Shown: positions 25,448 to 34,006 of the stretch, piece by piece
Numbering within the stretch: position 1 is the first letter of the stretch
Layout: each line of letters starts with the position of its first letter
From: Pseudomonas gingeri
GTDB taxonomy: Bacteria; Pseudomonadota; Gammaproteobacteria; Pseudomonadales; Pseudomonadaceae
Length of the DNA: 64,000 bases
Direction: 5' to 3'
NCBI RefSeq assembly: GCF_013385635.1
Contig: NZ_JACAPR010000007.1
Location: 93,427 to 157,426, forward strand
Notes under the pieces: generated by a model
The model's input: the letters and a program-made list of their open reading frames with translations, nothing else
Told to the model about the DNA's origin: nothing
Databases searched by the model: none
Program-made: the position numbers and the translations under genes

Positions 25448-26437
25448 TCAGGCTACCTCACAGAGGGCCGTCGGATCGATGGACAATGCCAGGCGCCGAC
25501 CATCGGGGTGCAGGTCGGCGGCCGAGCGGTTGAGCACATCCACCACCAGTTCCACGCCCCGCGCCTCGACCCGGTAGCGGATGACGTTGCCCAGCAGGCT
25601 GTGGCCGCGGATCAGCGCATCCAGCTCGCCGTCGGTACTCAGTTCGATGGCTTCCGGGCGGATGGCGATACGACCGTTGATCGGACGCTGCAGCAGGCGG
25701 CTGGCGGCATCGGCATCGAGCAGGTTGTAGTTGCCGATAAAGCCGGCGGCAAACACGTCCACCGGTGCGGTGTAGAGCGATTCGGCGTCACCGCTCTGGA
25801 CGATCTTGCCCTGGTTCATCAGGAAGATCCGGTCGCTCATGGTCAGGGCTTCTTCCTGGTCATGGGTGACGAATATGGTGGTCAGGCCCAACTCGCGCTG
25901 GATCGCCCGGATCTGCTCGCGCAGGTGCTTGCGAATCCGCGCATCGAGGGCCGACAGCGGTTCGTCGAGCAGCAACAGGCGCGGCCGGGTCACCAGCGAG
26001 CGGGCCAGGGCCACGCGCTGGCACTGCCCACCGGACAGCTGGTGCGGGTAGCGCGCGGCGAAGTCGTGCAGTTCCACCAGCTTGAGGGCTTCCATGACGC
26101 GCTTGTGGCTGTCGTCGGCGTTGACCTTCTGCATTTTCAGGCCGAAGGCGACGTTCTGTTCCACGGTCATGTTGGGGAACAGCGCATAGCTCTGGAACAC
26201 CATGCCGATCGCGCGTTTCTGCGGGCTCAGCGGCACGATGTCCTGGCCGTCGAGGAGGATCTTGCCGCCGTCCACCGGGGTCAGGCCGGCGATGCAGCGC
26301 AGCAGCGTGGACTTGCCGCAACCGGACGGGCCGAGCAGGGTGACGAACTCGCCCTTGGCGATTTCGCAATTGATATCGCTGAACACCGTGGTGCCGGCGT
26401 AGGTTTTCTTCAGGTTCTGGACACTGATGAAGCTCAT
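25448..26437 (-). CDS. ABC importer ATPase, aminoethylphosphonate-like
   Basis: A 329-residue ATP-binding subunit of a PotA/FbpC-type importer. Walker A GPSGCGKST is at 36-44, followed by a Q-loop, the LSGGQ signature, Walker B LLLLDEPLS with a D-loop SALDARIR, an H-switch VTHDQEEAL and a C-terminal TOBE-like domain (about 245-329). It overlaps the upstream permease by ATGA, so the subunits are translated together. The closest pattern known to me is the putative 2-aminoethylphosphonate importer family; iron or polyamine import is excluded only by context. Confidence 0.9.
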   Translation of the reverse strand: MSFISVQNLKKTYAGTTVFSDINCEIAKGEFVTLLGPSGCGKSTLLRCIAGLTPVDGGKILLDGQDIVPLSPQKRAIGMVFQSYALFPNMTVEQNVAFGLKMQKVNADDSHKRVMEALKLVELHDFAARYPHQLSGGQCQRVALARSLVTRPRLLLLDEPLSALDARIRKHLREQIRAIQRELGLTTIFVTHDQEEALTMSDRIFLMNQGKIVQSGDAESLYTAPVDVFAAGFIGNYNLLDADAASRLLQRPINGRIAIRPEAIELSTDGELDALIRGHSLLGNVIRYRVEARGVELVVDVLNRSAADLHPDGRRLALSIDPTALCEVA

Positions 26438-27249
26438 TGGCTTTTGTCCTTCTCTTTTGGTGAAGAGCTCAAACGGTTGGCGACCCAGGTCAGTACCAAC
26501 ACGAAAAGGAAATAGGAGATCACCAGCGCACTGGTGAAGTGACCGCTGCTGTTGCGCATGTTGTTCAGGTACACCTGCAGGGTTTCATAGCGGGTGCCCA
26601 CCAGGATGTTGGCGAACACGAACTCGCCGAACAGGAAGGAGAACGACAGCAGCAACGCGACCATCAGGCCCTTGCGCAGATTCGGCAGCACCACCAGGAA
26701 CGCCGCCTGCCAGGTGCTGGCGCCGAGCAGGTGGGCGGCGTCCATCAGGTCGCGCAGGTTGATCGCCTGCAGGTTGTTGGTGATGGCCCGGTACATGAAC
26801 GGCAACGCCACGGTGAAGTAGCAGCCGATCAGGATCCACGGCGTGCCGACCATGGCGAACGGCCCGGAGCCGTACAGTTGCAACAGCCCCACCGACGACA
26901 CCACCGGTGGCACCGCGAAGGGCAGCAGGATCAGGATGTTCATCAGCGCATCGAGCCTGGGGAAGTGGTAGTGCACCACGAACAGCAGCGGCAGGATCAG
27001 CACCACCGACAGCACCAGCGAGCCGACGCAGACGATCAGCGACTGGCCGAAGGCATTGAGGAAGCGCGGGTCGCTCCACAGTTGCAGGTACCACTTGAAG
27101 GTGAAGCCGCTGGGCAGGATGGTTGCCGACCAACTGCTGGCAATCGAATAGACCAGGGTACCGGCCAGGGGCAGCAGCAGGATCACGAACAGCAGGTAGA
27201 CCACCACGCGGTGGTACAGGGCGGCGGAGCCGGGTTCAGCGCGCGACAT
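26434..27249 (-). CDS. ABC importer permease 2 (organophosphorus type)
   Basis: A 271-residue inner-membrane permease with about six helices and the BPD-transport EAA-like loop (DAAHLLGASTWQAAFLVVLPNLRKG). Start ATG 27249 follows GAGGAG and lies within the end of the first permease gene (14-bp overlap). It forms the channel with the upstream permease; the ATPase gene overlaps its stop. Confidence 0.9.
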   Translation of the reverse strand: MSRAEPGSAALYHRVVVYLLFVILLLPLAGTLVYSIASSWSATILPSGFTFKWYLQLWSDPRFLNAFGQSLIVCVGSLVLSVVLILPLLFVVHYHFPRLDALMNILILLPFAVPPVVSSVGLLQLYGSGPFAMVGTPWILIGCYFTVALPFMYRAITNNLQAINLRDLMDAAHLLGASTWQAAFLVVLPNLRKGLMVALLLSFSFLFGEFVFANILVGTRYETLQVYLNNMRNSSGHFTSALVISYFLFVLVLTWVANRLSSSPKEKDKSQ

Positions 27250-28081
27250 GGTAGCTCCTCTTCAACAGCCACTGATGGATCACGGTCACGAAGGTCATCA
27301 GGCCCACCAGCACCACCGCCAGCGCACTGGCCATGTTCGGATCAAGGCTGATGTCGCCGGAAACCATGGCGGCGATACGGATCGGCAACACGTTGAAGTT
27401 GCCGGTGGTCAGGGCGTACACCGTGGCGTAGGCGCCGAGGGCATTGGCCAGCAGAATCACGAAAGTCCCCAGCAGCGCCGGGGTCAGCACCGGCAGGCCG
27501 ATATGCCGCCAGAATTGCCAGCCGTCGGCACCGAGCAGCGCGGCGGACTCGCGCCAGTCTTCGCGCAGGGCGTCGAAGGCCGGGTAGAGCAGCAGCACGC
27601 CCAGGGGAATCTGGAAGTAGGTGTAGAGAATGATCAGGCCGGTCTTCGAGTACAGGTTGAAATCCTGGATGATTCCCGCCTGCTTCAGCATGATGGTGAT
27701 GGTGCCGTTGAAGCCCAGCAGGATGATGAACGCGAAGGCCAGGGGCACACCGGCGAAGTTGCTGGTCATGTTGGCGAAGGCGTTGACGAAATCCCGCAGG
27801 CGCGAGTCGACCCGGCGTAGCGAGTAGGCGCCGAGCACCGCGATCAGCATGCCGAACACACTCGACCAGAAGCTGATTTCCAGGCTGTACTGGATCGCTT
27901 GCAGGTAGAACTTCGAACTGAAGATCTTGCTGAAGTTGGCCAGCCCCCAGCCGTCGTCTTCCGATTGCAGGCTGTTGATCAGCACCCACACCAGCGGCGC
28001 GATCTCGAACACGATAAAGAACAGGGCAAAAGGCACCAGGCAGAGCACGGCGAGCCATTTGCCACGGGTGAGTGAATTCAC
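27236..28081 (-). CDS. ABC importer permease 1 (organophosphorus type)
   Basis: A 281-residue inner-membrane permease with six helices and an EAA-like loop (ESAALLGADGWQFWRHIGLPVL). The start is placed at GTG 28081, which overlaps the stop of the hydrolase gene as GTGA and has GGGAG 8-12 nt upstream; an ATG at 28099 would overlap by 22 bp and lacks a ribosome site. Partner of the next permease. Confidence 0.85.
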   Translation of the reverse strand: MNSLTRGKWLAVLCLVPFALFFIVFEIAPLVWVLINSLQSEDDGWGLANFSKIFSSKFYLQAIQYSLEISFWSSVFGMLIAVLGAYSLRRVDSRLRDFVNAFANMTSNFAGVPLAFAFIILLGFNGTITIMLKQAGIIQDFNLYSKTGLIILYTYFQIPLGVLLLYPAFDALREDWRESAALLGADGWQFWRHIGLPVLTPALLGTFVILLANALGAYATVYALTTGNFNVLPIRIAAMVSGDISLDPNMASALAVVLVGLMTFVTVIHQWLLKRSYHVAR

Positions 28082-28884
28082 TTCAACAGCTCCCGGCATA
28101 CAGGTTTGTCATGGGGAACGCCCAGCAGTTCGCAGATCGTGCCGCATATCTGGGTCTGCAGGGGCGTGGCGTCGGGATCGAAACTGAAGGCGTCGCCGAG
28201 GACGAACAGCGGCACTTCCCGTTCCTCGGCCAGCAGGCCGTTGTGGGAACGGTCGTTGTTCATGCCGTGGTCGGCGGTCACCAGTACCTGGTAACCGGCG
28301 TCGAGCCAGCCTTGCAGGTAGTCGGCCAGGATGATGTCGGCCGAACGCGCGCTGTTGCGGTATTGCGCGGTATCGAGGCCGTGCTTGTGACCGGCATCGT
28401 CGATATTCATCGGATGCACCAGCAGGAAGTTCGGCGCGTGTTGCAGGCGCAGGCTTTCGGCATCGGCGAACAGATGGGAGTCGGGGTAGTGATCGACCCA
28501 GTAGAAATGCCCGTGCTGGATCGGCAGGCTTTCATTGCGGGTATGACGGTCACGCGCTGCGACGAAGGGCGAGCGATTGTACAGTTCGCTGACCCAGTGA
28601 TAGGCCGCTGCGGCGGTGCTCAGGCCGGCGTCGCGGGCGTAATGGAACACGCTGCGCTGGTTGGACAGGCGCGAGACGTGGTTGTGCACGATGCCGCTCC
28701 GGATCGGAGCCACACCGGTAAGAATGCATTCGTAGAGCGGTCTTGAGAGCGAGGGCAACTCGCATTCCAGTTTGTACAGCGCCGCGCGTCCTGCGCCTGC
28801 GTAAGCCTGGAGATGGCCCATGGCGTGCCGGGCGACCTCGTAGTTCAGGCCATCGAGCACGACCAGGATAACGTTGTGCTGCAT
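28078..28884 (-). CDS. Phosphonoacetate-hydrolase/NPP-like metallohydrolase
   Basis: A 268-residue member of the alkaline phosphatase superfamily (type I phosphodiesterase/nucleotide pyrophosphatase branch). Metal ligands are visible: Asp11 in VVLDGLN, Asp and His in NIDDAGHKHG, and VTADHGM. The segment LPSLSRPLYECILTG aligns by eye with the PSFTNP nucleophile region of phosphonoacetate hydrolase PhnA, placing Ser47 at the catalytic Thr. It has no signal peptide, so it acts in the cytoplasm on imported substrate. ATG 28884 (GGAG 9 nt upstream) is preferred over 28899. It sits first in an operon of transport genes. Confidence 0.82.
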   Translation of the reverse strand: MQHNVILVVLDGLNYEVARHAMGHLQAYAGAGRAALYKLECELPSLSRPLYECILTGVAPIRSGIVHNHVSRLSNQRSVFHYARDAGLSTAAAAYHWVSELYNRSPFVAARDRHTRNESLPIQHGHFYWVDHYPDSHLFADAESLRLQHAPNFLLVHPMNIDDAGHKHGLDTAQYRNSARSADIILADYLQGWLDAGYQVLVTADHGMNNDRSHNGLLAEEREVPLFVLGDAFSFDPDATPLQTQICGTICELLGVPHDKPVCRELLK

Positions 28885-28922
28885 AAGCCGGGTCTCCATT
28901 TTCAGAAACGAACAGAATCCAA

Positions 28923-29007
28923 TGTGGGAGCCGGCTTGCCGGCGATGAGGCCCTTGAGTCTTGTAGCGTTCTTTCGGGCCTCATCGCTGGCAAGCCAGCT
29001 CCTGCAA
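28923..29007. repeat. REPIN
   Basis: TGTGGGAGCCGGCTTGCCGG faces TCATCGCTGGCAAGCCAGCTCCTGCA. It lies between the binding-protein gene and the rest of the transport operon, where such repeats often protect upstream mRNA and raise binding-protein levels. Confidence 0.88.
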
Positions 29008-29053
29008 GTGACCGCGTTGACCCGGGGTGAATCCCGGGTCAACGCCTGTCGGG

Positions 29054-30121
29054 TTATTGCATGTTGATGATGACTTCTTCCTGCCACTTCTGCGGCAGCG
29101 CCTTGGAAGTCTTCTCCCAAGCATCGGCGTCCTTGATCGGCGTGACTTTCTTGTACTGCTCGTTAGGCAGCAGCTTGGCTTTCACGTCGTCCGGCAGGGT
29201 CAGGTGCTCGGCACGGATCGGACGTGCGTTGCCACGCGCCAGGTTGGTCTGGCCGGCATCGCTGAAGATGTACTCGCGGGTCAGCTTGGCGGCGTTCGGG
29301 TGCTTGGCGTATTTGTTGATGATGGTGGTGTAGCCGGAAATCACCGAGCCGTCCGACGGGATCAGCACCACGTAGTCATCCGGGTTGGCCATCTTGGCCT
29401 TGTAGCTCAGGCCGTTGAAGTCCCAGACCACGCCGACTTCGACTTCGCCTTTTTCCATGGTGGCGATGGTCGGGTTGGCGAGCGACAGGCGACCCTGCTT
29501 GGCGATTTCGGCAAACATCAGCAGCGCAGGCTGGATGTTCTTCTCGTCGCCACCGTTGGCCAGGGCAGCGGCCAGAACGCCGTTGGCGGCCTGGGCGGCG
29601 GTGCTCACGTCACCGATGGAGACCTTGTACTTGCCGGTCTTGAGGTCAGCCCAGCTTTTCGGTGCTTCGGAACCGTGCAGCAACTTCTTGTTGACGATAA
29701 AGGCGATGGTGCCGGTGTAGGCCAGCGCCCAGTTACCGTCCTTGTCCTTGGCCCAATCCGGGACCTGGGCCCAGGTGCTCGGCTTGTACGGCTGGGCCAC
29801 GCCCTTTTTCACCGCGATCGGGCCGAAGGCGGCACCGACGTCGCCGATGTCGGCGCTGGCGTTGTCTTTCTCCGCATCGAACTTGGCGATTTCCTGAGCC
29901 GAGCTCATGTCGGTGTCGATGTGCTTGAGGCCGTACTTGTCGCTCAGGTCTTTCCAGGTGCCCGCCCAGTTTGCCCAGTCATCGGGCATACCGACGCTGT
30001 TGACGGCGCCTTCTTTCTTGGCGGCGGCTTCCAGGTCTTTCAAATCGGTGCCAGCGGCCATGGCGGAGGTGCACAGGGCAATGGTCGAGCCTAACAGTGA
30101 TGCCAGGAAAAGCTGTTTCAT
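29054..30121 (-). CDS. Periplasmic binding protein of the organophosphorus ABC importer
   Basis: A 355-residue type-2 periplasmic binding protein with a signal peptide (residues 1-22, cleavage after AMA). The fold resembles FbpA/PotD and aminoethylphosphonate-binding proteins. ATG 30121 follows AAGGAG. It is the first gene of the unit (binding protein, hydrolase, two permeases, ATPase, phosphatase), separated from the rest by a REPIN. An imperfect match to the GntR-type palindrome lies about 90 bp upstream. Confidence 0.9.
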   Translation of the reverse strand: MKQLFLASLLGSTIALCTSAMAAGTDLKDLEAAAKKEGAVNSVGMPDDWANWAGTWKDLSDKYGLKHIDTDMSSAQEIAKFDAEKDNASADIGDVGAAFGPIAVKKGVAQPYKPSTWAQVPDWAKDKDGNWALAYTGTIAFIVNKKLLHGSEAPKSWADLKTGKYKVSIGDVSTAAQAANGVLAAALANGGDEKNIQPALLMFAEIAKQGRLSLANPTIATMEKGEVEVGVVWDFNGLSYKAKMANPDDYVVLIPSDGSVISGYTTIINKYAKHPNAAKLTREYIFSDAGQTNLARGNARPIRAEHLTLPDDVKAKLLPNEQYKKVTPIKDADAWEKTSKALPQKWQEEVIINMQ

Positions 30122-30207
30122 CCGAAGCTCCTTTGGGCGTTTTCAACGCTGAGATTTTTTATCAACAGTTTCTATGACGGTTTTTATAACGTGGTGCAGT
30201 GGATCGT

Positions 30208-30221
30208 TTGGTCTAGGTCAG
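30208..30221. promoter_or_regulatory. Imperfect GntR-type operator before the binding-protein gene
   Basis: TTGGTCTAGGTCAG matches the perfect palindrome at 30486-30499 in 10 of 14 positions and lies in the promoter region of the divergent binding-protein gene. Presumed second site for the GntR regulator. Confidence 0.4.
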
Positions 30222-30399
30222 CAATACCTGAGCCAATTTAAGCCAGCAGGATGACACTTTGATGTCGGCATCAGTCCTGCAAGGTTTTTTCCCGGTAGTG
30301 CTCATGACCGCGGAATTAAGCGTAGACCATTTGTAACTTACTGATATTTAAATGAATAAGTCTTATGGAACGGCCGTGCATGTGCACCGTTTCGTCGCT

Positions 30400-30417
30400 T
30401 TGTCACATATCAGTCAT
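30400..30417 (+). promoter_or_regulatory. Candidate PhoB box
   Basis: TTGTCAC-ATAT-CAGTCAT matches the Pho-box plan of two CTGTCAT-like heptamers with a 4-bp AT spacer in 11 of 14 heptamer bases. It lies in the gap between the divergent regulator and binding-protein genes. Judged by eye only. Confidence 0.35.
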
Positions 30418-30485
30418 ATGCATTGCCTAGGCTGAGCGCTACAACCGGAGACCGCGATGCTGCGCGGTTCTGCCCTCAAACAGTG

Positions 30486-30499
30486 CTGGACTAGTCCAG
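30486..30499. promoter_or_regulatory. Perfect 14-bp palindrome, candidate GntR operator
   Basis: CTGGACTAGTCCAG is a perfect palindrome 13 bp before the GntR start codon. Its size and TGG...CCA form suit HutC-subfamily operators, pointing to autorepression. Confidence 0.6.
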
Positions 30500-30512
30500 A
30501 TAGGTAACGTTG

Positions 30513-31226
30513 ATGCGCGAAGAGGCACCAAAAGCGGTGACAGCCATCGGTCAGGCGCTCCATGAGCAGATCGAACACGGGCTGTTGCCACCGGGAAGCA
30601 AGCTTCCGGCCGAGCGCAAGCTCAGCGAGTTGTTCAGCACCACCCGGATCACCGTGCGCGAGGCCTTGCTGCAACTGGAGGCCCAGGGGCTGATCTATCG
30701 CGAGGAACGCCGGGGCTGGTTTATTTCGCCGCCGCGATTGGCCTACAACCTTATGCAGCGTAGCCACTTTCACGCGATGGTCAGTGCCCAGGGGCGGGTA
30801 CCTTCCACCCAGGTGATCTCCGCGCGCCTGCAACCGGCTTCGGCGGCGGTGTGTGACTGGTTGCAGTTGCCGGCGTTGTCCAGCGTGATCCAGATCTGCC
30901 GGGCGCGACGGATCGATGAGCGGTTGGTGCTGTATGTCGAGCACTACCTCAATCCGCAGTACTTTCCGGGCATCCTGGAGTTCGATCTGAACCAGTCGAT
31001 CACCGAGCTGTATGCGCGCCACTACGACCTGCATTACGGGCGGGTGCGCTTCGAAATCGTGCCGACCTCATTGCAGGTCGAGGCGGCCGCGGCGTTGCGG
31101 GTATCGGTGGGCAGCCCGGGCCTGCGGATTGCCCGGGTCAACTACGACCAGCATGAACGGCTGATCGACTGCGACCTGGAGTTCTGGCGACATGATGCGA
31201 TTCATGTCGGGGTGGATGTGGTGTAG
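30513..31226 (+). CDS. GntR/HutC-family regulator (UTRA domain)
   Basis: A 237-residue regulator with an N-terminal winged HTH (about 8-70: PPGSKLPAERKLSELFSTTR and ITVREALLQLEAQGLIYREE) and a C-terminal UTRA effector domain (about 88-230). The start is ATG 30513, after AGGTAA; a TTG directly before it is less likely. It is divergent from the organophosphorus transport operon and resembles regulators annotated as phosphonate-utilisation associated. A perfect palindrome just upstream suggests autoregulation. The effector is probably the imported compound or its breakdown product. Confidence 0.88.
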   Translation: MREEAPKAVTAIGQALHEQIEHGLLPPGSKLPAERKLSELFSTTRITVREALLQLEAQGLIYREERRGWFISPPRLAYNLMQRSHFHAMVSAQGRVPSTQVISARLQPASAAVCDWLQLPALSSVIQICRARRIDERLVLYVEHYLNPQYFPGILEFDLNQSITELYARHYDLHYGRVRFEIVPTSLQVEAAAALRVSVGSPGLRIARVNYDQHERLIDCDLEFWRHDAIHVGVDVV

Positions 31227-31261
31227 TGGCCACGGCCGGCATTGGGAGAGGGCAACGACCT

Positions 31262-31351
31262 TGTAGGAGCCGGCTTGCCGGCGATGCGATCTGATGACCG
31301 ACCTCTCTGTCGCCTGGAAAATCGCCATCGCCAGCAAGCCGGCTCCTACAG
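31262..31351. repeat. REPIN
   Basis: TGTAGGAGCCGGCTTGCCGG faces CGCCAGCAAGCCGGCTCCTACA between the convergent GntR and mechanosensitive channel genes. Confidence 0.9.
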
Positions 31352-31362
31352 TCCGGTGAGGT

Positions 31363-33549
31363 TCAGGATTTCGCCGGCGCCTCGCTTTCCGGGCCGCCGC
31401 CGGCGGTGACCACCTGCACGCTCAGGCGCGGGGTCGCCAGGTCCATTCCGGCCTCGTCCATGGTGCGTTTCAACGACAGGTTGAACGCCCGTGACACTTC
31501 CCACTGCTTGATCGGCGCGGTCTTGAACCGGGCCCGCAGGATCGCGCTGCCGGACTCGAAGCTCTCGACACCCTGGATCTCCAGCGGCGACCAGATATTG
31601 CGCCGCTGCAACGGATCGGTGCGCATCTTCTGGCCGACATCGCGCATCAGCTTGATCGCGTCGTCGATGGGCATGTTGTAGGGGATCGCCACCCGGAAGA
31701 TCGCGTAGCCGAACTCCCGCGAGTAGTTCTTGATGCTCTTGATCTCGCTGAACGGAATGGTATGCACGATGCCGTCGATGTCCCGCAGCCGCACGGTACG
31801 GATGGTCAGGCCCTCGACGGTGCCGAGGTGGCCGCCGACATCCACATAGTCGTCGATGGCCAGGGAGTCCTCGATGATGATGAACAGCCCGGTGATCAGG
31901 TCCGCCACCAGTGACTGCGCACCAAAACCGATCGCCAGGCCGATCACGCCGGCACCGGCCAGCAGTGGCGTGACGTTCATGCCCATGTTCGCCAGGGCGA
32001 CGATCAGCGCGATGATGAAGATCGCCACGAACAGAACGTTGCGGATCAGCGGCATCATGGTCTGCGCCCGCGCATTGGCCAGGCCCTTGCGCGAGCGGGT
32101 CAGGGCATGATGCACGGCGGTGTCGCTGAGGATCCACACCAGCCAGGCGAAAATCAGCGTGCCACCGAGGCTGAACAGGCGGACGCTGACTTCGTGGCCT
32201 TCGCCTTCGGTAAAGCGGATCAGCGACATGCCCCAGACCCGCAGGCCCAGTTCGATGAAGACCAGCCAGACGAACAGATGCGCCAGGGTGTAGCAGAAAC
32301 TCTTCAACCGCTCGGAATACAGCGCGTGGCGCTTGTGCCCGCGTTGCGGCTTGAGGGCATGGCGCCGGACCAGGCCGTTGATCACCATGCACAGCACCAC
32401 CAGCACGGTGCAGATCAGCGACTGGCGCAGGGCGGTGCTGGTATCGCCGGCGGAGACAAAGGTGGCGAACAGCGAGATCGCCACCAGGATCAGGGCCGGG
32501 ACGAACCAGAAGGTACCGAGGATTTCGATGGTATCGCTGAGGGCGCGCCGGGTCAGGCGTCGGGACAGCGGCTGGTTGCGGATCAGGTGGGCGATGGGGC
32601 GGCGGAAACGCAGGATGAACAGTCCGGTGGACAGTGCCGCCATGACGTTGGCGAAAGTCGCGGCGGTATGGGCCAGGTGGCTGCCGAGGCTGGCCACCAG
32701 GCGCGGGTCGCCCAGGGCTTCGCCGAACGCGGCAAAACTGCCGATCAGCCAAAGTGGCCGAAAGGCCCGGCGCCGCAGGATGTGCAGCGCCTGGTGGCGG
32801 TGCGGTCCGTCGAGCACGGAGAAGGCGATCACGCAGATCGCCGAGAAACAGGTGCCGACCACCAGCGCATAGGCGAGCACCATCGCCAGGTCCTTGCCCA
32901 GCGACGATGGCAGGGCATAGCCCATGTACACGGTAATCAGCAGCGCGATCATCCAGGGGCCGAGCTTGCGCAGGGCAAAGCGCAGCAGGTCGACCGTGCG
33001 CGGATGCTGGGGCAGTTCCTCGGTCAGGCCGAAGCGCAGGCGGACCCGGTGGCTGAGCCAGATCATGGTCCAGGCGAGGAAACTCCAGAGCAGCAGGATC
33101 AGCGCGAAGGCGAAAATGATCGGTAGCCACTCGCTGGCCGGAAGCATCAGCGCGAGCATTTCTTCCTGGGCCTGATCGAACTCCTGCGACCAGCGATTGA
33201 GCGGACTGTCAGTGCCGGTGAACTGTTTTTCAAGGTTGGACAAGGTGCTGCCGATCAGGCCGAGGACGCCTTCCTCGGTGACCGGCTGGGCCTTCCTGGT
33301 GCTGTCCCGGAGTTTTTTCAGGTCGCTCAGCAGCTTGCTGCGCTGCTGGTCGTTCTCCAGGTTCTTGATCACTTCGTCCAGCGACTGGGCCAGGGGCTCG
33401 GTCGGTTGCGCCTGGTTTTTTTCGGCGCTGCCCAACAGGCTTGGCAGGCCGACCGCCTGGGCGGGGGCCAACGGCATCAGCGTCAGCAGGCAGATGAACA
33501 GACAGGCGGGCAGGGCGAGAAGGCGGGCGAACACTAGGCAGTCAACCAT
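31363..33549 (-). CDS. Large MscS-family mechanosensitive channel (YbiO-like)
   Basis: A 728-residue inner-membrane channel. It has a signal peptide (about 1-32, ending PAQA), a periplasmic coiled region (35-135), about ten membrane helices, and the conserved pore and beta domain near 510-620 (PLLAGAGVIGLAIGFGAQSLV, then the DYVDVGGHLGTVEGLTIRT loop). Length and layout match the E. coli YbiO group rather than small MscS. It releases solutes on osmotic downshock. Start at 33549; no clear ribosome site is visible. Confidence 0.9.
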   Translation of the reverse strand: MVDCLVFARLLALPACLFICLLTLMPLAPAQAVGLPSLLGSAEKNQAQPTEPLAQSLDEVIKNLENDQQRSKLLSDLKKLRDSTRKAQPVTEEGVLGLIGSTLSNLEKQFTGTDSPLNRWSQEFDQAQEEMLALMLPASEWLPIIFAFALILLLWSFLAWTMIWLSHRVRLRFGLTEELPQHPRTVDLLRFALRKLGPWMIALLITVYMGYALPSSLGKDLAMVLAYALVVGTCFSAICVIAFSVLDGPHRHQALHILRRRAFRPLWLIGSFAAFGEALGDPRLVASLGSHLAHTAATFANVMAALSTGLFILRFRRPIAHLIRNQPLSRRLTRRALSDTIEILGTFWFVPALILVAISLFATFVSAGDTSTALRQSLICTVLVVLCMVINGLVRRHALKPQRGHKRHALYSERLKSFCYTLAHLFVWLVFIELGLRVWGMSLIRFTEGEGHEVSVRLFSLGGTLIFAWLVWILSDTAVHHALTRSRKGLANARAQTMMPLIRNVLFVAIFIIALIVALANMGMNVTPLLAGAGVIGLAIGFGAQSLVADLITGLFIIIEDSLAIDDYVDVGGHLGTVEGLTIRTVRLRDIDGIVHTIPFSEIKSIKNYSREFGYAIFRVAIPYNMPIDDAIKLMRDVGQKMRTDPLQRRNIWSPLEIQGVESFESGSAILRARFKTAPIKQWEVSRAFNLSLKRTMDEAGMDLATPRLSVQVVTAGGGPESEAPAKS

Positions 33550-33597
33550 ACAGGATACGGATCGAGCGAGTGTACGCCAGCCTCAGGCGTCGCGCAT

Positions 33598-33780
33598 TTA
33601 TTCAGCTTCAGCCAGTTTGGCGAGGATCTTGTAGACCACGGTGCCGAGGATGCACAGCATACCGAGCCAGATCAGCACGGGACCGGCATTGCGCTCACGG
33701 AAGTTGAAGCCGACGGCGAGCATCAGCATGCCTGCCAGGATCGGGATAAGCATCGAGTGGAACGCAAGTGGGCTGATCAT
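33598..33780 (-). CDS. Small membrane protein, 60 aa
   Basis: A 60-residue protein with two predicted membrane helices (about 8-24 and 33-53) joined by a charged FRERN loop, ending KLAEAE. Start ATG 33780 has AAGG about 10 nt upstream. It lies 48 bp upstream of the mechanosensitive channel on the same strand, probably in one transcript. Not recognised; the two-helix design suggests an accessory or hypothetical envelope protein. Confidence 0.65.
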   Translation of the reverse strand: MISPLAFHSMLIPILAGMLMLAVGFNFRERNAGPVLIWLGMLCILGTVVYKILAKLAEAE

Positions 33781-33916
33781 CGCGACGGCCTTGTCGAGGG
33801 GGATACCTTGAGTCTAGGTCGCTTTGGCGGGATGTGTATTGATGTGTATCGGTGAATACACAGGCTGATCCTTCCCGCGTTCAGTGAGAATGATCGACTT
33901 TGTGTTGGCGAGCTTC

Positions 33917-33988
33917 TGTGGGAGCGGGCTTGCCCGCGAAGAGGGCCTTGAGGCCGCCAAAAGCTTCGCGGGCAAGCCCGCTCCCACA
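33917..33988. repeat. REPIN of the CGGGCTTGCCCGCG type
   Basis: TGTGGGAGCGGGCTTGCCCGCGAA faces TTCGCGGGCAAGCCCGCTCCCACA. The core differs from the CCGGCTTGCCGG type used elsewhere, marking a second REP subfamily. Confidence 0.9.
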
Positions 33989-34006
33989 GGTTCGGTGTTG
34001 AGGGCC

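Noticed and set aside
30122..30485. RpoN (-24/-12) promoter before the organophosphorus operon
   Set aside because: No GG-N10-GC element at proper spacing convincing by eye.
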